Below are positions 48,001 to 60,613 of a stretch of DNA of 64,000 nt, in pieces. The translations under genes and the position numbers were made by a program. Numbering within the stretch: position 1 is the first letter of the stretch; each line of letters starts with the position of its first letter. The DNA comes from Cryptomeria japonica (Eukaryota > Streptophyta > Pinopsida > Cupressales > Cupressaceae). Under the pieces are notes generated by a model. The model was not told where the DNA came from, searched no databases, and saw only the letters and a program-made list of their open reading frames with translations. The stretch covers positions 875,244,594 through 875,308,593 of the forward strand of contig NC_081409.1 in the NCBI RefSeq assembly GCF_030272615.1, written 5' to 3'.

Positions 48001-48430
48001 TTGTAGTTTTAAAACTTGGACTTTGCAAAAACTTGGCAGCTCAAATGACTTAGACTCGGGGCTTAGCAAAAAGTATATATATATGTTATGCTTTATAATA
48101 GCATTTTGCATGTTAATAATGAAAACAAGGCCTAGACTTTCATCCTTGTCTTCATATGCTTCTTGTAGCAACTCAATTAAAATTTCTATTGAAGGGGATT
48201 CTATGATTATCATTAATGCCCTTGAAAAGTGGTCTTCCCCTAACTAGAAGATCAATAACATTGTATAGCAAGCTTGGAATTATGTTGGACACCTTTGAAA
48301 TTATTTCTATTCAACATTATAATAAAGAGCAAACTTAGTAGCAAATTATATAGCAAACCAATGTGTTGAAATTCTTACTACTCAACATTGTTTTAAAATG
48401 GAAAACTTAGCAGCCAATTATATAGCAAAC
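48000..48430 (+). pseudogene. LINE RNase H-domain remnant
   Basis: ISIEGDSMIIINALEKWSSP followed after stops by LVANYIANQ resembles the C-terminal RNase H of plant LINE-type polyproteins (GDS...I.NAL...SPN...VANYLAN). Several stops occur within 250 bp and no RT or endonuclease part is seen. Confidence 0.5.
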
Positions 48431-48506
48431 AAAGGTGTTTGTTCTTGTGGCAACTTTGAAGTGACAAATTCCTTTGAATGTTGGGAAGGATTTTGATTTT
48501 TCATGA

Positions 48507-48856
48507 TGTTGATGGGTGTGCTCATTTAACCATTGGCAATGACACAGATCATTGTTGCCTTCCCAACCATAGATGATATACTGCTATCTTCTCCCTCGAG
48601 CACTCTTTTCTGGATAATGTAGATTAACTGTATATTCGATCTGCCTATGTATCGACTTGCTTGTCTTCTACATTCTACCACCAATGACGAGGAAATTAAC
48701 TTATATATACCCATTATGGTGACTCTTCATGAAGAGTCGGCCTCTTTCAAAGTGAGGTGACTTTTGGACTGAGTTGGCATAAATATAGAGTCGGCTTCAA
48801 TAGTTATAGATGATTTCGAACTTAGGAGATAACTCCCGCCGCTACTAACATCAACA
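48507..48856 (-). repeat. 3' LTR of the non-coding element
   Basis: 350 bp, + strand TGTTGATGGGTGTGCTCATT to ACTAACATCAACA. Near-identical to 50895-51246. Confidence 0.92.
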
Positions 48857-48889
48857 CTCCCTCTTAGCTAGGGAGGTATCTTTCCAAAT

Positions 48890-49190
48890 ATACATGTCAT
48901 GGAGTCTCTCAACATGACATCCACAATGGCTACTCCCATTTGTGGAGAAGAATTCATTCTGGAGTCACTCATTGTGATGTCCACCATGGCTACTCCCATG
49001 TGTGGAAAGGAATATGGCATAAGTGCCCATCACGGAGTCACTCAATGTGATGTCGTCATGGAGTCACTCAACATGATGTCCACCATGGCTACTCCTAGAG
49101 GGTGGATAAACACAAGAAAGAGAATCATCACGGAGTCACTCAACATGACATCCACCATGGTTACTCCTAGAGGGTGGAAAGAACCACATC
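48890..49190. repeat. Tandem repeats, about 75 bp, in the non-coding element
   Basis: Four to five units share GGAGTCACTCAACATGA and CATCCACCATGGCTACTCC. Their translated ORF (MESLNMTSTMATP...) is repetitive and probably not a protein. Related units recur at 61155-61260. Confidence 0.8.
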
Positions 49191-49206
49191 TCTGCCTCAG
49201 AGATGG

Positions 49207-49350
49207 ACAAGGGCTTTCACTTCAAATTTCTCCGTCTTAGAGAAAAAATGCATTAACAAGGGCTTTCACCTCAAATTTCTCCATCTTAGAGAAAAATGCA
49301 TTAACAAGGGCTTTCACCTCAAATTTCTCTGTCTCAGAGAAAAATGCATT
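49207..49350. repeat. Three 47-48 bp tandem repeats
   Basis: Units share AGGGCTTTCACCTCAAATTT and CTTAGAGAAAAATGCATTAA. Diverged relatives lie at 61264-61355. Confidence 0.85.
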
Positions 49351-50880
49351 AACAATAGATAACATAAATCACTGATGCTAAGCTTCCCTCTCAGTAAGGG
49401 CTTCAAGTACTAGTATCAACCTCATGACCTTCTCGTCCAAAGTTGCCTCTTTTGGTTTGTCAGACTCCCTCTGAATGTTAATTCCTCCTCTTCGAAGAAA
49501 TTGATCGTAATGACAATCTATATGGGTTCTTCCTCTTCGAGAGATGTCTCCAGCCACCAACTCAGTCCCATGGTGATCCAAAATTATTGCCTTTCTTGAT
49601 TTTTGAACTCATTTTCACACGGTCTCTTGCAGATTCATTAAGGATGCGTGGGACGGTTAATTTGCGCCAAGAAGAACCAGATTCAACAAGTTCACCATTC
49701 ACCACTTCGTTGTTCTTCATATATGTCAAAAGTCATTATTATCTGGAGTTTATATACATGTGATGGTGGTGAACAAAGTGCTTAAAATAGCACTCCTATG
49801 GTACACAACAAATAACAAATTATCACACGTATTCAAAACAAACCAAACAAATAAAACAACACTCTATATGGGACCCATGGTAATATTTCACAATTACAGG
49901 GCTTCTGTAATATCTTTGACTTAGAACCGTCTTCTTTCCAATTTCCTGAACTTGGAAAGTAATCATATCAGAACTTGGAAAGTAATCAGCTTGATCAACA
50001 ATGCAAGCCAATGAAAGTTGACACCACGCTCTCTACTACAAGCCTTGCATTGTAATGGTCATGGGCCTCTGATAGATCTGCTGTGCCAACTTCATCCCAG
50101 TATGGGCCGATGTGAATAGAGAGAGCCAATGGAAACTGAAACTCTCGATGATAAGCTAGCTCAACGTGATGACCCAAAATAGCTGCTAGCTAATGAATCT
50201 ATCTCAATCAATGTAACATAGTTGTGCCGGGCACTTCTATGGCTTCCACACCATATTATCATTTGCTGAGCAGGTGAGTCTATCATGCGAAGGTGTCGAG
50301 ACCGCAAATAGCCGCCGCAAATATTTAAGTTTAATTTGGCCAATACATAATCCAAAATAAAATACGCCTCTTGAAATGGTTGACAATTGAATTGGCATAT
50401 ACATTGTTTGATTTGGGGCTATGTAGATACGCGGCTTCTACTCTTGTTGGATTGGCTTACACATGACTTTGAGCGATACCAAATGCAGGGTCGATATTAA
50501 TACTCTAATGTTGAACGACAAAGCTCCTTCCATCATTATCAAACCGAGAGTAGCACTGCGCTTCTACTAGAGATTCGCCACTATGCCACTTTCATTCTAT
50601 AGTCTTGGAAGTCGCCACGACCTTTAGAATGTGTTAGCAAAGAATCAATCAATTTGAGCATGTAGAAGAGATGACATGAATACACACACACGTATGGCTC
50701 TCCTGTGGTTGCGCTGCCAAAAACTTCTGAATCGAGGCCCATTCCCTCATGCAACCCACGGTGCTTTCAATTCTCAAATAATGCTGGAAGATAACAAAAT
50801 ACCAGTTTGCTCTTGAATCTTCAGTGTAGATCTCTGTGGAGGTTCTCCATTTTCAATGCACAGGCACAAGACTTTTATTG

Positions 50881-50894
50881 TTGCTCTGATACCA
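50881..50894 (-). promoter_or_regulatory. Initiator-Met tRNA primer-binding site
   Basis: On the - strand TGGTATCAGAGCAA directly follows the 5' LTR. It is complementary to the 3' end of plant initiator methionine tRNA, the usual copia primer. Confidence 0.9.
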
Positions 50895-51246
50895 TGTTGA
50901 TGGGTGTGCTCGTTTAACCACAGGCAATGACACAGATCATTGTTGCCTTCCCAACCATAGACGATATACTGCTATCGTCTCCCCCGAGTACTCCTTTCTG
51001 GATAATGCAGATTAATTGTATATTCAATCTGCCTATGTATTGACCTGCGTGTCTTCTACACTCTACCACCAATGAGGAGGAAATTAACTTATATATATAC
51101 CCGTTACGGTGACTCTTCATGAAGAGTCGACCTTTTTCAAAGTGAGGTGACTTTTGGACTGAGTCGGCATAAATATAGAGTTGGCTTTAATAGTTATAGA
51201 TGATTTCGAACTTAGGAGATAACTCCCACCGTTACTAACATCAACA
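50895..51246 (-). repeat. 5' LTR of the non-coding element
   Basis: 352 bp, partner of 48507-48856. Confidence 0.92.
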
Positions 51247-51251
51247 CATGA

Positions 51252-52354
51252 TTTCCTTTTTTGTGGAAAAGGATTATTTATTCATCACTTCATAATTTTA
51301 TGGTGTGTGGAAGTGATCTTGAAATCATGATGTGATTGGCAATAATTGAAATCTCCTTTGAGATCATGTTAGATCTTTCTCACAAAGGTTTGTATTAGTG
51401 TCATTTTAGCTTCCATCTTTTCACAATTCTTGACCAGGTAAAGAGAAAAGTTTGGATTGAAACAGGAGACACCCGTTTGATTTTTTTGTTACTTGTCCCT
51501 ATGTTTTATACTCTCAATTCACTCATTAAACATATCCATGGAACATATAGTTGAAAATCATAACATATTGATTCTTAATATATAATACATGGTGTAAATA
51601 GGGTATTATTCTAAATAGATGAAAACCACAAGGCAACATAAAATTACCATATATCTCATCATTTAATATATCAAGATTAAGTACAAATATGGCTGATATT
51701 ACAATCTCATGAAAGTCATAATATCTAAATAATCTCAAATATGTGACTTAAAGTGCAGGTGTTCTCAATTATAAAATATCTTAAGAGAGTGGTCTAATCG
51801 AATACATAGATGACACTAAGAGGGTCAACAATAATTAGATTTACAATTTTAAGCATTAATTGTACTTATACATTGAAGAAATGGTCACATACTCGAAGAG
51901 TACTTGGCAAGGCCAAAATTTCAAACTCGACAAAAACTTGACAACTTAAAAAAAAACTTAAATTTCTCAAAAAATACAATTACTTTTCCAAAATTCTATT
52001 ACAAAATGTATCAGATGAGTCTAAAAAACCACGAGGAAATGTTTTCTATTTTTGATTCTTGAATACATATAAATTACAAAATTGCATCATCATGTAAAGT
52101 CAGATACACTAATTGATAACTATTGTGAAACCACGAAGAAGTGTTTTCTATTATATTTGATTCTTGAATAGTAATACATATGGATTACAAAATCACATCA
52201 TCATGTAAAGCCAGATACAGTAGCTAGGTATTAATTGATAAATATTGTGAATTTGTGATTATTGTCTTTGAAAACCACCATCATAAATTGTATATTGAGG
52301 CAAGTAAAAAATTATAAGTTTTAACAATTTCCTCTTCCCAATTCAAATGAAAAA
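51252..52354. other. AT-rich DNA without recognised genes
   Basis: There is one diverged repeat of about 100 bp (GAAACCACGAAGAAGTGTTTTCTA... near 52030 and 52127). Nothing else is identified. Confidence 0.5.
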
Positions 52355-53892
52355 TTAGGCAATAGAGGGTATGGTCCTTGCACTTAGTTGTGGTTCCTTG
52401 CTTGGCCTAGAAGACTGTGCATATGGCTCCACCCTATTGCTAGATGTCAATTCCTCCTTTTCCATATCTATGCAATCCAATGACAATCCAAGCTTCCCTA
52501 CTTTTTCTGCAGCCACGTCTTCCATAGCTTGCCTCTTGAAATCAACAATCTCATCCTTTGTAAACAAGGAGGGCTTATCATCCTTGCATGGTCTAGTCAC
52601 TTTCTTTGATTTGTCCTCCACCTTTCTTGTGCAAAGACGAAGGTTTTCTCGCACAAAGACTAGATTATTGAGGTGTTGTTGAGTCAATTTATTTATTTTC
52701 TTTGTGTGAGGGCGTTAAACAAATTCCAATTGCACACATAGGTAGAAGCAATACAAGCTTGAGACAAAACATGGTGGGTTAGATTTTGCAGATTTGGTGT
52801 ATTTTCACCCCAATCTTCCCACAAATAACTTGCAAAAAATATATTCAGGAGTTTGTAAATAAACAATATTCTATTAATAATTGTATTTTGTAACTTGCAA
52901 GCTGTAAGACTTCACTTTTTCTTATTTGGTGTCTAAGTGGATCTTTCTTGTATAGCTAATGGCGAAAAAAAGCCTCTCTTTAGTTTGTTTATAACTCAGC
53001 AACTAAAAAATTATGAGGTCCTTCACCTCAAACATAGGTGTCATCCTCTCAATGCATGGGGATGGGCCCTTCATAGCCTCCTCAATAGAATTTGTGAAGC
53101 TATCAAAGAAGAAAAATTTGGGGTTGAAATAGTACCTCGTTGCATGAATGGGTTGGTTTTGTGGAGTCTATATATGCTTGAGTCACAGACATTTGCTTCA
53201 AGGGAATCAATAAACCAGAAATGCTTTGAAATATTAGAAAATTAGTTGTAGACCCTGTAGCACTTGATCACACAAGCTCATTCCCTTGGTGTGATCTCTC
53301 ATCAAGCTAAGAATCCATGGGTGATTATAAATATATTTGTTCATATTTCTTGCATCTTCTACAATTGGACTCACCCAATCAATTTTGTCTATGTCCTCTA
53401 AAGAAGGTCAAATTAGTGAGCTGTACAAGGGATCCAAAAAAGTGTTGGATGTCTCTCTTCAAGCAATCTTCGAGCTGCCACATGTGCTGCTACATTGTCA
53501 ACAACAATTTGGACAACATTTTGTAGGCCCACCTCTAAAACAACTCCCTCCACATCAAGCTTAAGTTTTTTGCTTTTTTTATTTTGTTGGAGGCATCAAT
53601 TGACTTTAAAAAAATTAATACACCATTGATGAAGGTACGATTTCCTGCATCTATACACCAATCTAAAAGAATTGTGCATTCAAAATTTTGCCATTGCTTT
53701 CTTTTATCTTTCATAATTTGTTTTGCATCTACAATAGCATCTTGGAGCAACTTGCCACTTAATTCTTTTGGAGAGGGTGCCTTGTACCCTTTCCTTGCAA
53801 CCACCAATGCTGTCATCAGATACTCCCAATATGGGCTTCCTGCTATGTTAAGGGAGGGCTGTTATACCAAAAATTTGTGCATGCCTTATTTG

Positions 53893-54252
53893 TTTCTTTG
53901 TGTGCTTCCTTGTTCCACTTTGTATCTTCTAATGGAGTTTGTGCTCTTGGTATATTTCTAGGCACAAAAACCCTTATGACTAAGCTCTACTTGAGTTTGA
54001 TAAGCTGGATGTGCCACGTATGTGTGGGCCATGATTAGAGCTCACAAAGACCTGTATCTACATTGGATTTTGTTTCTTTGTGTGCTTCCTTGTTCCACTT
54101 TGTAGCTTCTAATGGATTTTGTGCTCTTGGTATATTTCTAGGCACAAAAACCCTTATGACTAAGCTCTACTCGAGTTTGATAAGCTGGATGTGCCACGTA
54201 TGTGTGGACCATGATTAGAGCTCACAAAGACCTGTATCTGCATTGGATTTTG
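53893..54252. repeat. 180-bp direct tandem duplication
   Basis: Units 53893-54072 and 54073-54252 differ at only a few positions (TATCTT/TAGCTT, GGGCC/GGACC). Confidence 0.95.
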
Positions 54253-54388
54253 TTGCCAAATTAGGAGCAATGGCTTCGGCTTTCATCCAGTGATGCAAGA
54301 AGGGCCATCATCTCTTGTTTCACCTCTTTTTAGGTTGCTGTAGATGATTTGGAATCGTGATTAGGAATGCTTTCAAGATGGTATTTGA

Positions 54389-54744
54389 GGTGATTGATGC
54401 CTCCACTAAGTTTCTTTATGCACTAGTTACAAATCACAGACCTTGCTATTGGTCCCTTTATGGCTTGTTTCCAAGTAGGGTCACAACAAGGGGTCTAATT
54501 CCAATGGGATAGCTTCCACTTGTTGAGTCTGAACCAAGTGCAAAGCTGGATGTCATTGTGACTATAGGTGATTGATGCCTCCACTAAGTTTCTTTATGCA
54601 CTAGTTACAAATCACAGACCTTGCTATTGGTCCCTTTATGGCTTGTTTCCAAGTAGGGTCACAACAAGGGGTCTAATTCCAATGGGATAGCTTCCACTTG
54701 TTGAGTCTGAACCAAATGCAAAGCTGGATGTCATTGTGACTATA
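54389..54744. repeat. 178-bp direct tandem duplication
   Basis: Units 54389-54566 and 54567-54744 start GGTGATTGATGCCTCCACTA and are nearly identical (CCAAGTGC/CCAAATGC). Confidence 0.95.
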
Positions 54745-57120
54745 TCTTAACCTGCAATATTTATAAAAATGAAAAAATAGTGATTAAAAAAATGTAGCAA
54801 TTTAAATATGAATAAAAAAAAATGGAAATTTTAATGCATTTAAAAATTTAATTGTAATATAGTAATATGGTAATTGAATGAATGAATTTAATAAAAATAT
54901 CATTCTTAAACCCTAAGACGTAAACTCTATATTCAGAAAAAATAAAAGAATTTGATTTTTTTTATTTAAATCAATATATATCAATTTAAGTTTAGTCAAT
55001 CCACAAATTTAGACAAATTGAATCATTTCAATCCAATAAAATATACAAATTTTGACATGCTTAAAAAGTTAGAAATGATTTACAAATTTAAATACTTCCA
55101 AACAAAGGAAAAAAAATTGAACTAACTTGATGCGAATCCAAAATTCTAGAAGTGTTTTCGTTGAATCCCCTAAAAAATCTTCTCATTTTGCTCTAGAATG
55201 CTCAATTGTTGTTGTGTGGTGTAGAAGGGTGAATGAGGGTTCTAAAGACTAGAAATTATGCTTTTGGAGTGTTAAAATTGCATTTTTATCGTGGCTAATG
55301 TGTATCTACAGTTTGCAGCAATTTTTTCTCAGACTCATAAAAAAATCAGCTGAGTTTTTTGTCAAATAATCATAGGTAAAACTTTTGAGTTAATTTTGTG
55401 AGTGCTCGTGGCAATAACAATCTCATGAGTACTCGACGACTTGCAAGTACTCGGTGACTCATCGAGTCTGTGAACTACAATCACATAGATTGCTAGTATC
55501 TATTATAAATGGTGAAATTTGCATATCCATGTCAATTCCCATTTAGTTTGGGCCCATTTTGAGAGGATGTCTGGATATGATTATATAGCTTGACATGTGT
55601 TATGCTTTTGTGCTATGTTTGGCTCTTTCCTCAATCACCATCAATCATCATTAACTCTCACTTGCACACATTTCTATACATGTGACTGTTACCTTGCCTT
55701 GTCTACACTAATTCTCTCCCATTACCCTCATATATGTTCCCATACTTCTACATACTCATTTATTATCTTGAGACCTTTCTTTCCCCATCTGCAATCATTT
55801 ATGGGACGAGCTAGATTGATCTTGCATGGTGTAGATCTGATCCAAAATTCAAAATTGTCAATTCTTGTCCTTTTCCACTAGCTATTGGGAGCTTGGTACA
55901 CATTTGTGTGACAATTCATTATGTCTTAGTACATAAAGAAATTCGTATGAGCATTAATTCCTATTCTGTAAATCATTTGAAAATCCTATGCATCAAAGAG
56001 AATAATTATTCTAGGAGAACTTCATCTTGGAGCACTAAAAGGAACCTAATATGCACAAATCTCTTGGACACTTGCATGCCTGATTTCTATCTGCCAACAT
56101 TCACCTAAGTTTGTAAGTTGGTAAGACAGGGGTTGACTAAGGAAAAAATGACCCTCATGATTCAACAATTACTCCAAGGTACTCCTAAATAGCATGCCAT
56201 AGTGGACAATAGAGATGGGAGCAAGCTGGATGGTAGAATAATAGATTCTGCCAAATCAAATCTATAGGTTTTAAGATAGATCCAAATAAGGCAGAATTTA
56301 TCTAGGTCCACAAGATTGACCCACATAGAGTTCCAAATAGTTAGCACTTTGAGGGAATCTACTCTTTTGTACCTGAGAACTATTTATTTGCAACATCAGA
56401 TTTAATTCTTCATTTTAGCTTTGATAGCTAAGTTTCTTCCTCCACATTCAGTTTCATAAATTAGCATTTAGTGTTTTGATATTTACTTAGCTTTGGTTAC
56501 CTAGAGTTTTAATTAATTGTCCTCGGTAATCCATTAGGGAAACTATTTTTCCTTTACATTTTGGTGAACTTGATAACTCTTCCACCCTCCAGGGTTTGAC
56601 ATTAGGGCTATAAATCATTCTTTTTAGGGTTTTTAGATCTAGTATAATATTTATTTCATCATACACTTTCAGAATTCCTAGGGTTTGGATTCATTTTGTC
56701 TATATATGCTCATTATACTTTGACTAAGGTTTGGATATACATCTTTCATCCCATCCTCCCACCTTTGGATAATCTACTGTAATGGCTCCTTCTAGGTCGC
56801 TTTCCTTGATTGATATGCATACATGTATTTTAGATTTTGATATGTTTCTCTCTTTTGTAACACATCATGCTTCTATCCTTGACACTTTCACAACATTGTT
56901 TTAACATGGATGAGGATGTGCTCTCAATGGGGGTATTGTTTTACCATATTCACTTTTCCCTCCCTTATTGAATTGGTTAATTCTCATCCTTTACTTTTAT
57001 ACACACCTCATTTGTCCATGAGTCCTATGTTGATTATACTTCAACCATGCGTTGCGATATTGATGGGTATATACCTAACGAGGAGTTACCTTGTGTAGTA
57101 ATGCTTCTAGCATGATAGTT
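54745..57120. other. No recognised genes
   Basis: AT-rich DNA to about 55130, then mixed sequence with isolated short ORFs lacking family features. Confidence 0.4.
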
Positions 57121-58090
57121 TTTGATGATGTTACACCTAATACACCTGCATATGACATTGCTCAACATCATGATGATATTCCTTCAACATGTCATGATAG
57201 TTCTATGTCCATAGAGGAATGTTTTTCGAAATGCTAACTTCTTTTGCATATGATGTTGTGTTTCTTGATGGTCATTCTTCTACATCTCATGTGAACCTTA
57301 TGGACATTCATGATAGATTTTCACATAGTGATACCTCCTATGATGATGGCATATATTGTGATAACATTGCATTAGCTTCCCACGTCGGCATTGTTAATGC
57401 TTCATTGCCTTTTCCTAAATTATAAGAGGATATTATAAGCCTTGGTGAAGAGCTATCGCATGATGAATATGATGGTACCGTAAATGCTTTGTTAGATGTT
57501 AAATCATTCTTGCTTTCTAATTATGAGTATTTGGATGATGATATCCTACTCATTAGTGATTTTATACTTTAATTGAGTGGTGCAGTTTTTCAATTGTTTG
57601 ATTCATCTTGTTTGCACTACACTTCTTTTATGAAGCTTGCACATGCTTTCGTTGCTTATTTTTGTAAACCTAGTGCCCATGTGTATAGTATAGACATACT
57701 AATACCTTCTCATGATTTATCTTTTGATCTTTGTTATCTTATTATTCTTTTTCCTTATACATCTATTAAACCTACCTTTCATCATATGCCATCCTCTTCT
57801 AAACTAGCTAGAGGCAAAGATGTGCCATTGCAACAATTTATTGTACCTCATAAGTCTACACGTGGTATTAGAACAACTTGTGAAACACTCTTATTACCTT
57901 ACTTCTTGTTAAATTACACAAGGCTAAATGTGGTTGTACTTATTATCATACACATGAATGTTCTAAGGATAGAGGTATTTCATTCAAAAACAAAGTTCAA
58001 CAATTTATAGACAAAGGGAATATACATGTTAGGCATGCTAAAGAGCTTGCATCCTATATTGAGGTTACACGATGGAAAAGAGAAACCTCC
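57120..58090 (+). other. Fragmentary ORFs, possible old retroelement internal region
   Basis: Stretches rich in His/Asp/Ser codons (for example DVVFLDGHSSTSHVNLMDIH at about 57246) and a 145-codon ORF at 57573-58010 occur in different frames. The repetitive, low-complexity character resembles linker regions of gypsy polyproteins but no domain is visible. Function unknown. Confidence 0.25.
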
Positions 58091-58619
58091 TGACTTGAGA
58101 GGTGACTTCATTCCTTAGATATCGTTATTTATAGACCTCTTATTACTTGACACATTTTCTGCTTTCAGCTTTCCTTTCTTGGCTTCATGTTTCCAGGTTC
58201 CTAATTAACATGCTTTGTTGTTAGTTATCTCTCTTAGTTTTGTGCACAACCAAAGTTTGTTGGGCAAGCAACAAAACAAGTGTTCAAAGTAGTCTTCACT
58301 TTGGTACTCTATTAGGGGACAAAAGATTTCAACTTTACAGGAGATGCAGACTCTAATTGGGCTGGTAATGCCAAGATCATCCATTCATCTTCCATAGATG
58401 CCACAGCCACTCAATAGTATCTCAAAGCACTCTGCACAAGATCAGACTTGATGGTAACTATACTTTTGTCAAACCTTTTGTGTTATCTACTACGTATTTT
58501 GTTGGGTCTGACACACCTCTAGGTCAATTGCAAGGGCTAATTCATGCTGCTCATTACTGTGCTGTTTTGAGCATTACACTTCCGACACTAGATAATGTAG
58601 TTGCTGTAGTAACCTTGAT

Positions 58620-59081
58620 GGCATCCTTGAGACTCGCAATATACTAGGTCGTCTGCTAGCACATCATACGCTTACCAGCCACACCACACAACGATTGGGA
58701 GATGATGAGTCAAACATGGAAATGATTCAACTTCCATAACTGTAAATGATGTTCAATTCTCAATTCAATATGCAAGATATATTCTAGTTATATTTTATTG
58801 ATCTATGTATTGTCTACTTATATGATAAATCTGATTGTCTACTTTTGTATGGCATCCTTGAGGCTCGCAATATACTAGGTCGTCTGCTAGCACATCATAC
58901 GCTTACCAACCACACCACACAATGATTGGGAGATGATGAGTCAAACATGGAAATGATTCAACTTCCATAACTGTAAATGATGTTCAATTCTCAATTCAAT
59001 ATGCAAGATATATTCTAGTTATATTTGATTGATCTATGTATTGTCTACTTATATGATAAATCTGATTGTCTACTTTTGTAT
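58620..59081. repeat. 231-bp direct tandem duplication
   Basis: Units 58620-58850 and 58851-59081 begin GGCATCCTTGAGACTCGCAA (second copy GAGGCTC) and are almost identical. A partial third start (GGCAGGTGAG) follows. Confidence 0.95.
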
Positions 59082-59139
59082 GGCAGGTGAGAGGAGCATT
59101 TTATATTTTCTATGTCCTTTTTCTTAAATGCCATATGAT

Positions 59140-59909
59140 ATATATATATGAGAGGGGAGGATCAAGCAGTGCCTTGACTGGTCATGTCTTATGGACATGA
59201 CCGATCAAGACACTACTTGATCGCACCCTTTGGTATATAATATCAACCGGTGTTAAACATATTTGTCAGCCCGATATTAATCGGTGATCACATAACACAT
59301 AACATATTTGCCAACCCGATATTAATCGGTGATCACATAACATATGACATATTTGCCAACCCGATATTAATCGGGACTTACATAACATGTTTAACCGATA
59401 TGCCAATCGGTATTAATTATGGCGTTTGGTATTGCAAGGTAACCGAAGTGAATCGGTGTCTATGTTAACGGACACCGATCACTTAACTAATGGTTATATT
59501 CATTAATCATTATATTCGAAGTTATACTGATCGGTATATGGTTATATTAATGCTTCGAATGTTTTCCTTAACACCCGATATCAATCGGTGTGAGTTTATT
59601 ACATCTCCCCGATAACAATCGGTTCAAGCATAATCATTAAATACTAATTGATGTTCAGTTTACCGATAATCATCAAATCAGTTTTGCAATGGCTATCCTG
59701 ATTTGCTAATTGGTGAATGCATCTAATATAATAGATTATCACATCAGAATTCTATGATAATAAACAATTATGTATAAATAAAGAATGGTTATCAATTGAG
59801 GGCATGATAATATTCATTTGAATAATCGATAGGATAAATGATTGAATGAGAGACTTCATTTATCTCTCATTCAATCATTTATCTTAACGAAGCTATCTAT
59901 GCATTAACA
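59140..59909 (-). repeat. Probable 3' LTR of a copia element (start TGTTAATGC)
   Basis: On the - strand the LTR starts TGTTAATGCATAG at 59909, preceded by the purine tract CTAGCTAAGAGGGAG, the same as in the 48507-51246 element. The far end is unclear, perhaps near TGAGAGGGGAGGATC (about 59150). It contains three 45-bp units (59257, 59302, 59347) and many CCGAT...ATCGG palindromes. Confidence 0.5.
59257..59660. repeat. Palindrome cluster CCGATATTAATCGG and 45-bp tandem units
   Basis: Three tandem units of about 45 bp (ACATATTTGCCAACCCGATA...) are followed by looser copies of a CCGAT-N4-ATCGG palindrome, at least eight in 400 bp. Confidence 0.85.
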
Positions 59910-60010
59910 CTCCCTCTTAGCTAGGTAAGATAAAAGCAAACAATATATTCAAGCATCACAATTCAAATCATAGTTAGCATTCTCCACTCAATCTAACACT
60001 CTAGAAGATT

Positions 60011-60411
60011 ATATCACCTAATCACATGATATAACCTAAACACGTGATACAACTGTCCATCACGTAAATCTTGTGATGACAGGATATCACCTAAGCATGT
60101 GATATCAATATTGTCTAAACACGCAATCTTTAAGGATAATCATAAATTCTCATCTTATCCAAGTTGTGGTATGTGCAAAAAAAACACCTTATACAAATGT
60201 CATATCACCTAATCACATGATATGAAGTATCACTTAGACACATGATACAAATGTCCATCACGTCAATCTTGTGATGACAGGATATCACCTAAGCACGTGA
60301 TATCAGTATTGCCTAAACACGCAATACTTAAGGATAATCATATGAGAAAGATTTAAATTCTCATCTTATCCAAGTTGTGGTATGTGCACTAACACTTCAT
60401 ATGAATGTTTT
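60011..60411. repeat. 191-bp direct duplication with CACGTGAT palindromes
   Basis: Unit 1 starts at 60011 and unit 2 at 60202 (ATATCACCTAATCACATGAT). Both contain TATCACCTAAGCACGTGATA-type inverted motifs. Confidence 0.85.
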
Positions 60412-60487
60412 ACCACACCACAATCATGGCTTCATCCATGATCCCCTAGAGATCCACCATGATAACTGGTTTGGACATTATAAGATC

Positions 60488-60613
60488 GTCACCTTATAAT
60501 GTCTCCATACAAGTGTTCATTATCTTGAGAGATCCTCACCTCTTAGATATGTCACCTTATAATGTCTCCATACAAGTGTTCATTATCTTGAGAGTTAGTC
60601 ACCTCTTAGATAT
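60488..60613. repeat. 63-bp direct tandem duplication
   Basis: GTCACCTTATAATGTCTCCA starts at 60488 and 60551; the copies differ by a few bases. Confidence 0.9.

Larger units (their letters stand above)
48507..51246 (-). mobile_element. Complete non-coding LTR retrotransposon (LARD/TRIM-like), copia-type ends
   Basis: LTRs at 51246-50895 (5', 352 bp) and 48856-48507 (3', 350 bp), with TGTTGATG...CATCAACA termini and a perfect TSD CATGA (48502-48506, 51247-51251). On the - strand the 5' LTR is followed at once by TGGTATCAGAGCAA, the initiator-Met tRNA primer-binding site. The 3' LTR is preceded by the purine tract CTAAGAGGGAG. The 2.0-kb interior has no pol domain. It holds tandem repeats and short open stretches (49823-50355) that could be captured DNA but match nothing I know. 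Confidence 0.9.
52355..54744 (-). pseudogene. hAT-family transposase pseudogene (BED finger, DUF659, dimerisation end)
   Basis: On the - strand the order is a BED-type finger region (PIARSVICN...KLSGGINHLKYHL, about 54480-54390), a linker, SPYWEYLMTALVVARKGYKAPSP and ELSGKLL (53840-53750), DUF659-like CTILLDWCIDAGNRTFINGV (about 53640), VVDNVAAHVAARRLLEERHP and IPCTAH (about 53500-53420), RYYFNPKF (about 53110), and a C-terminal QQHLNNLVFVRENLRL (52680). Stops and frameshifts occur throughout. Two tandem duplications lie within it: 178 bp (54389, 54567), which copies the finger and breaks the frame, and 180 bp (53893, 54073). Terminal inverted repeats were not found. Confidence 0.8.

Noticed and set aside
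48899-49362. Repetitive ORFs MESLNMTSTMATP... and FHLKFLHLREKCINK...
   Set aside because: Tandem DNA repeats whose unit lengths happen to keep the frame open; the related copy at 61155-61370 shows no coding conservation.
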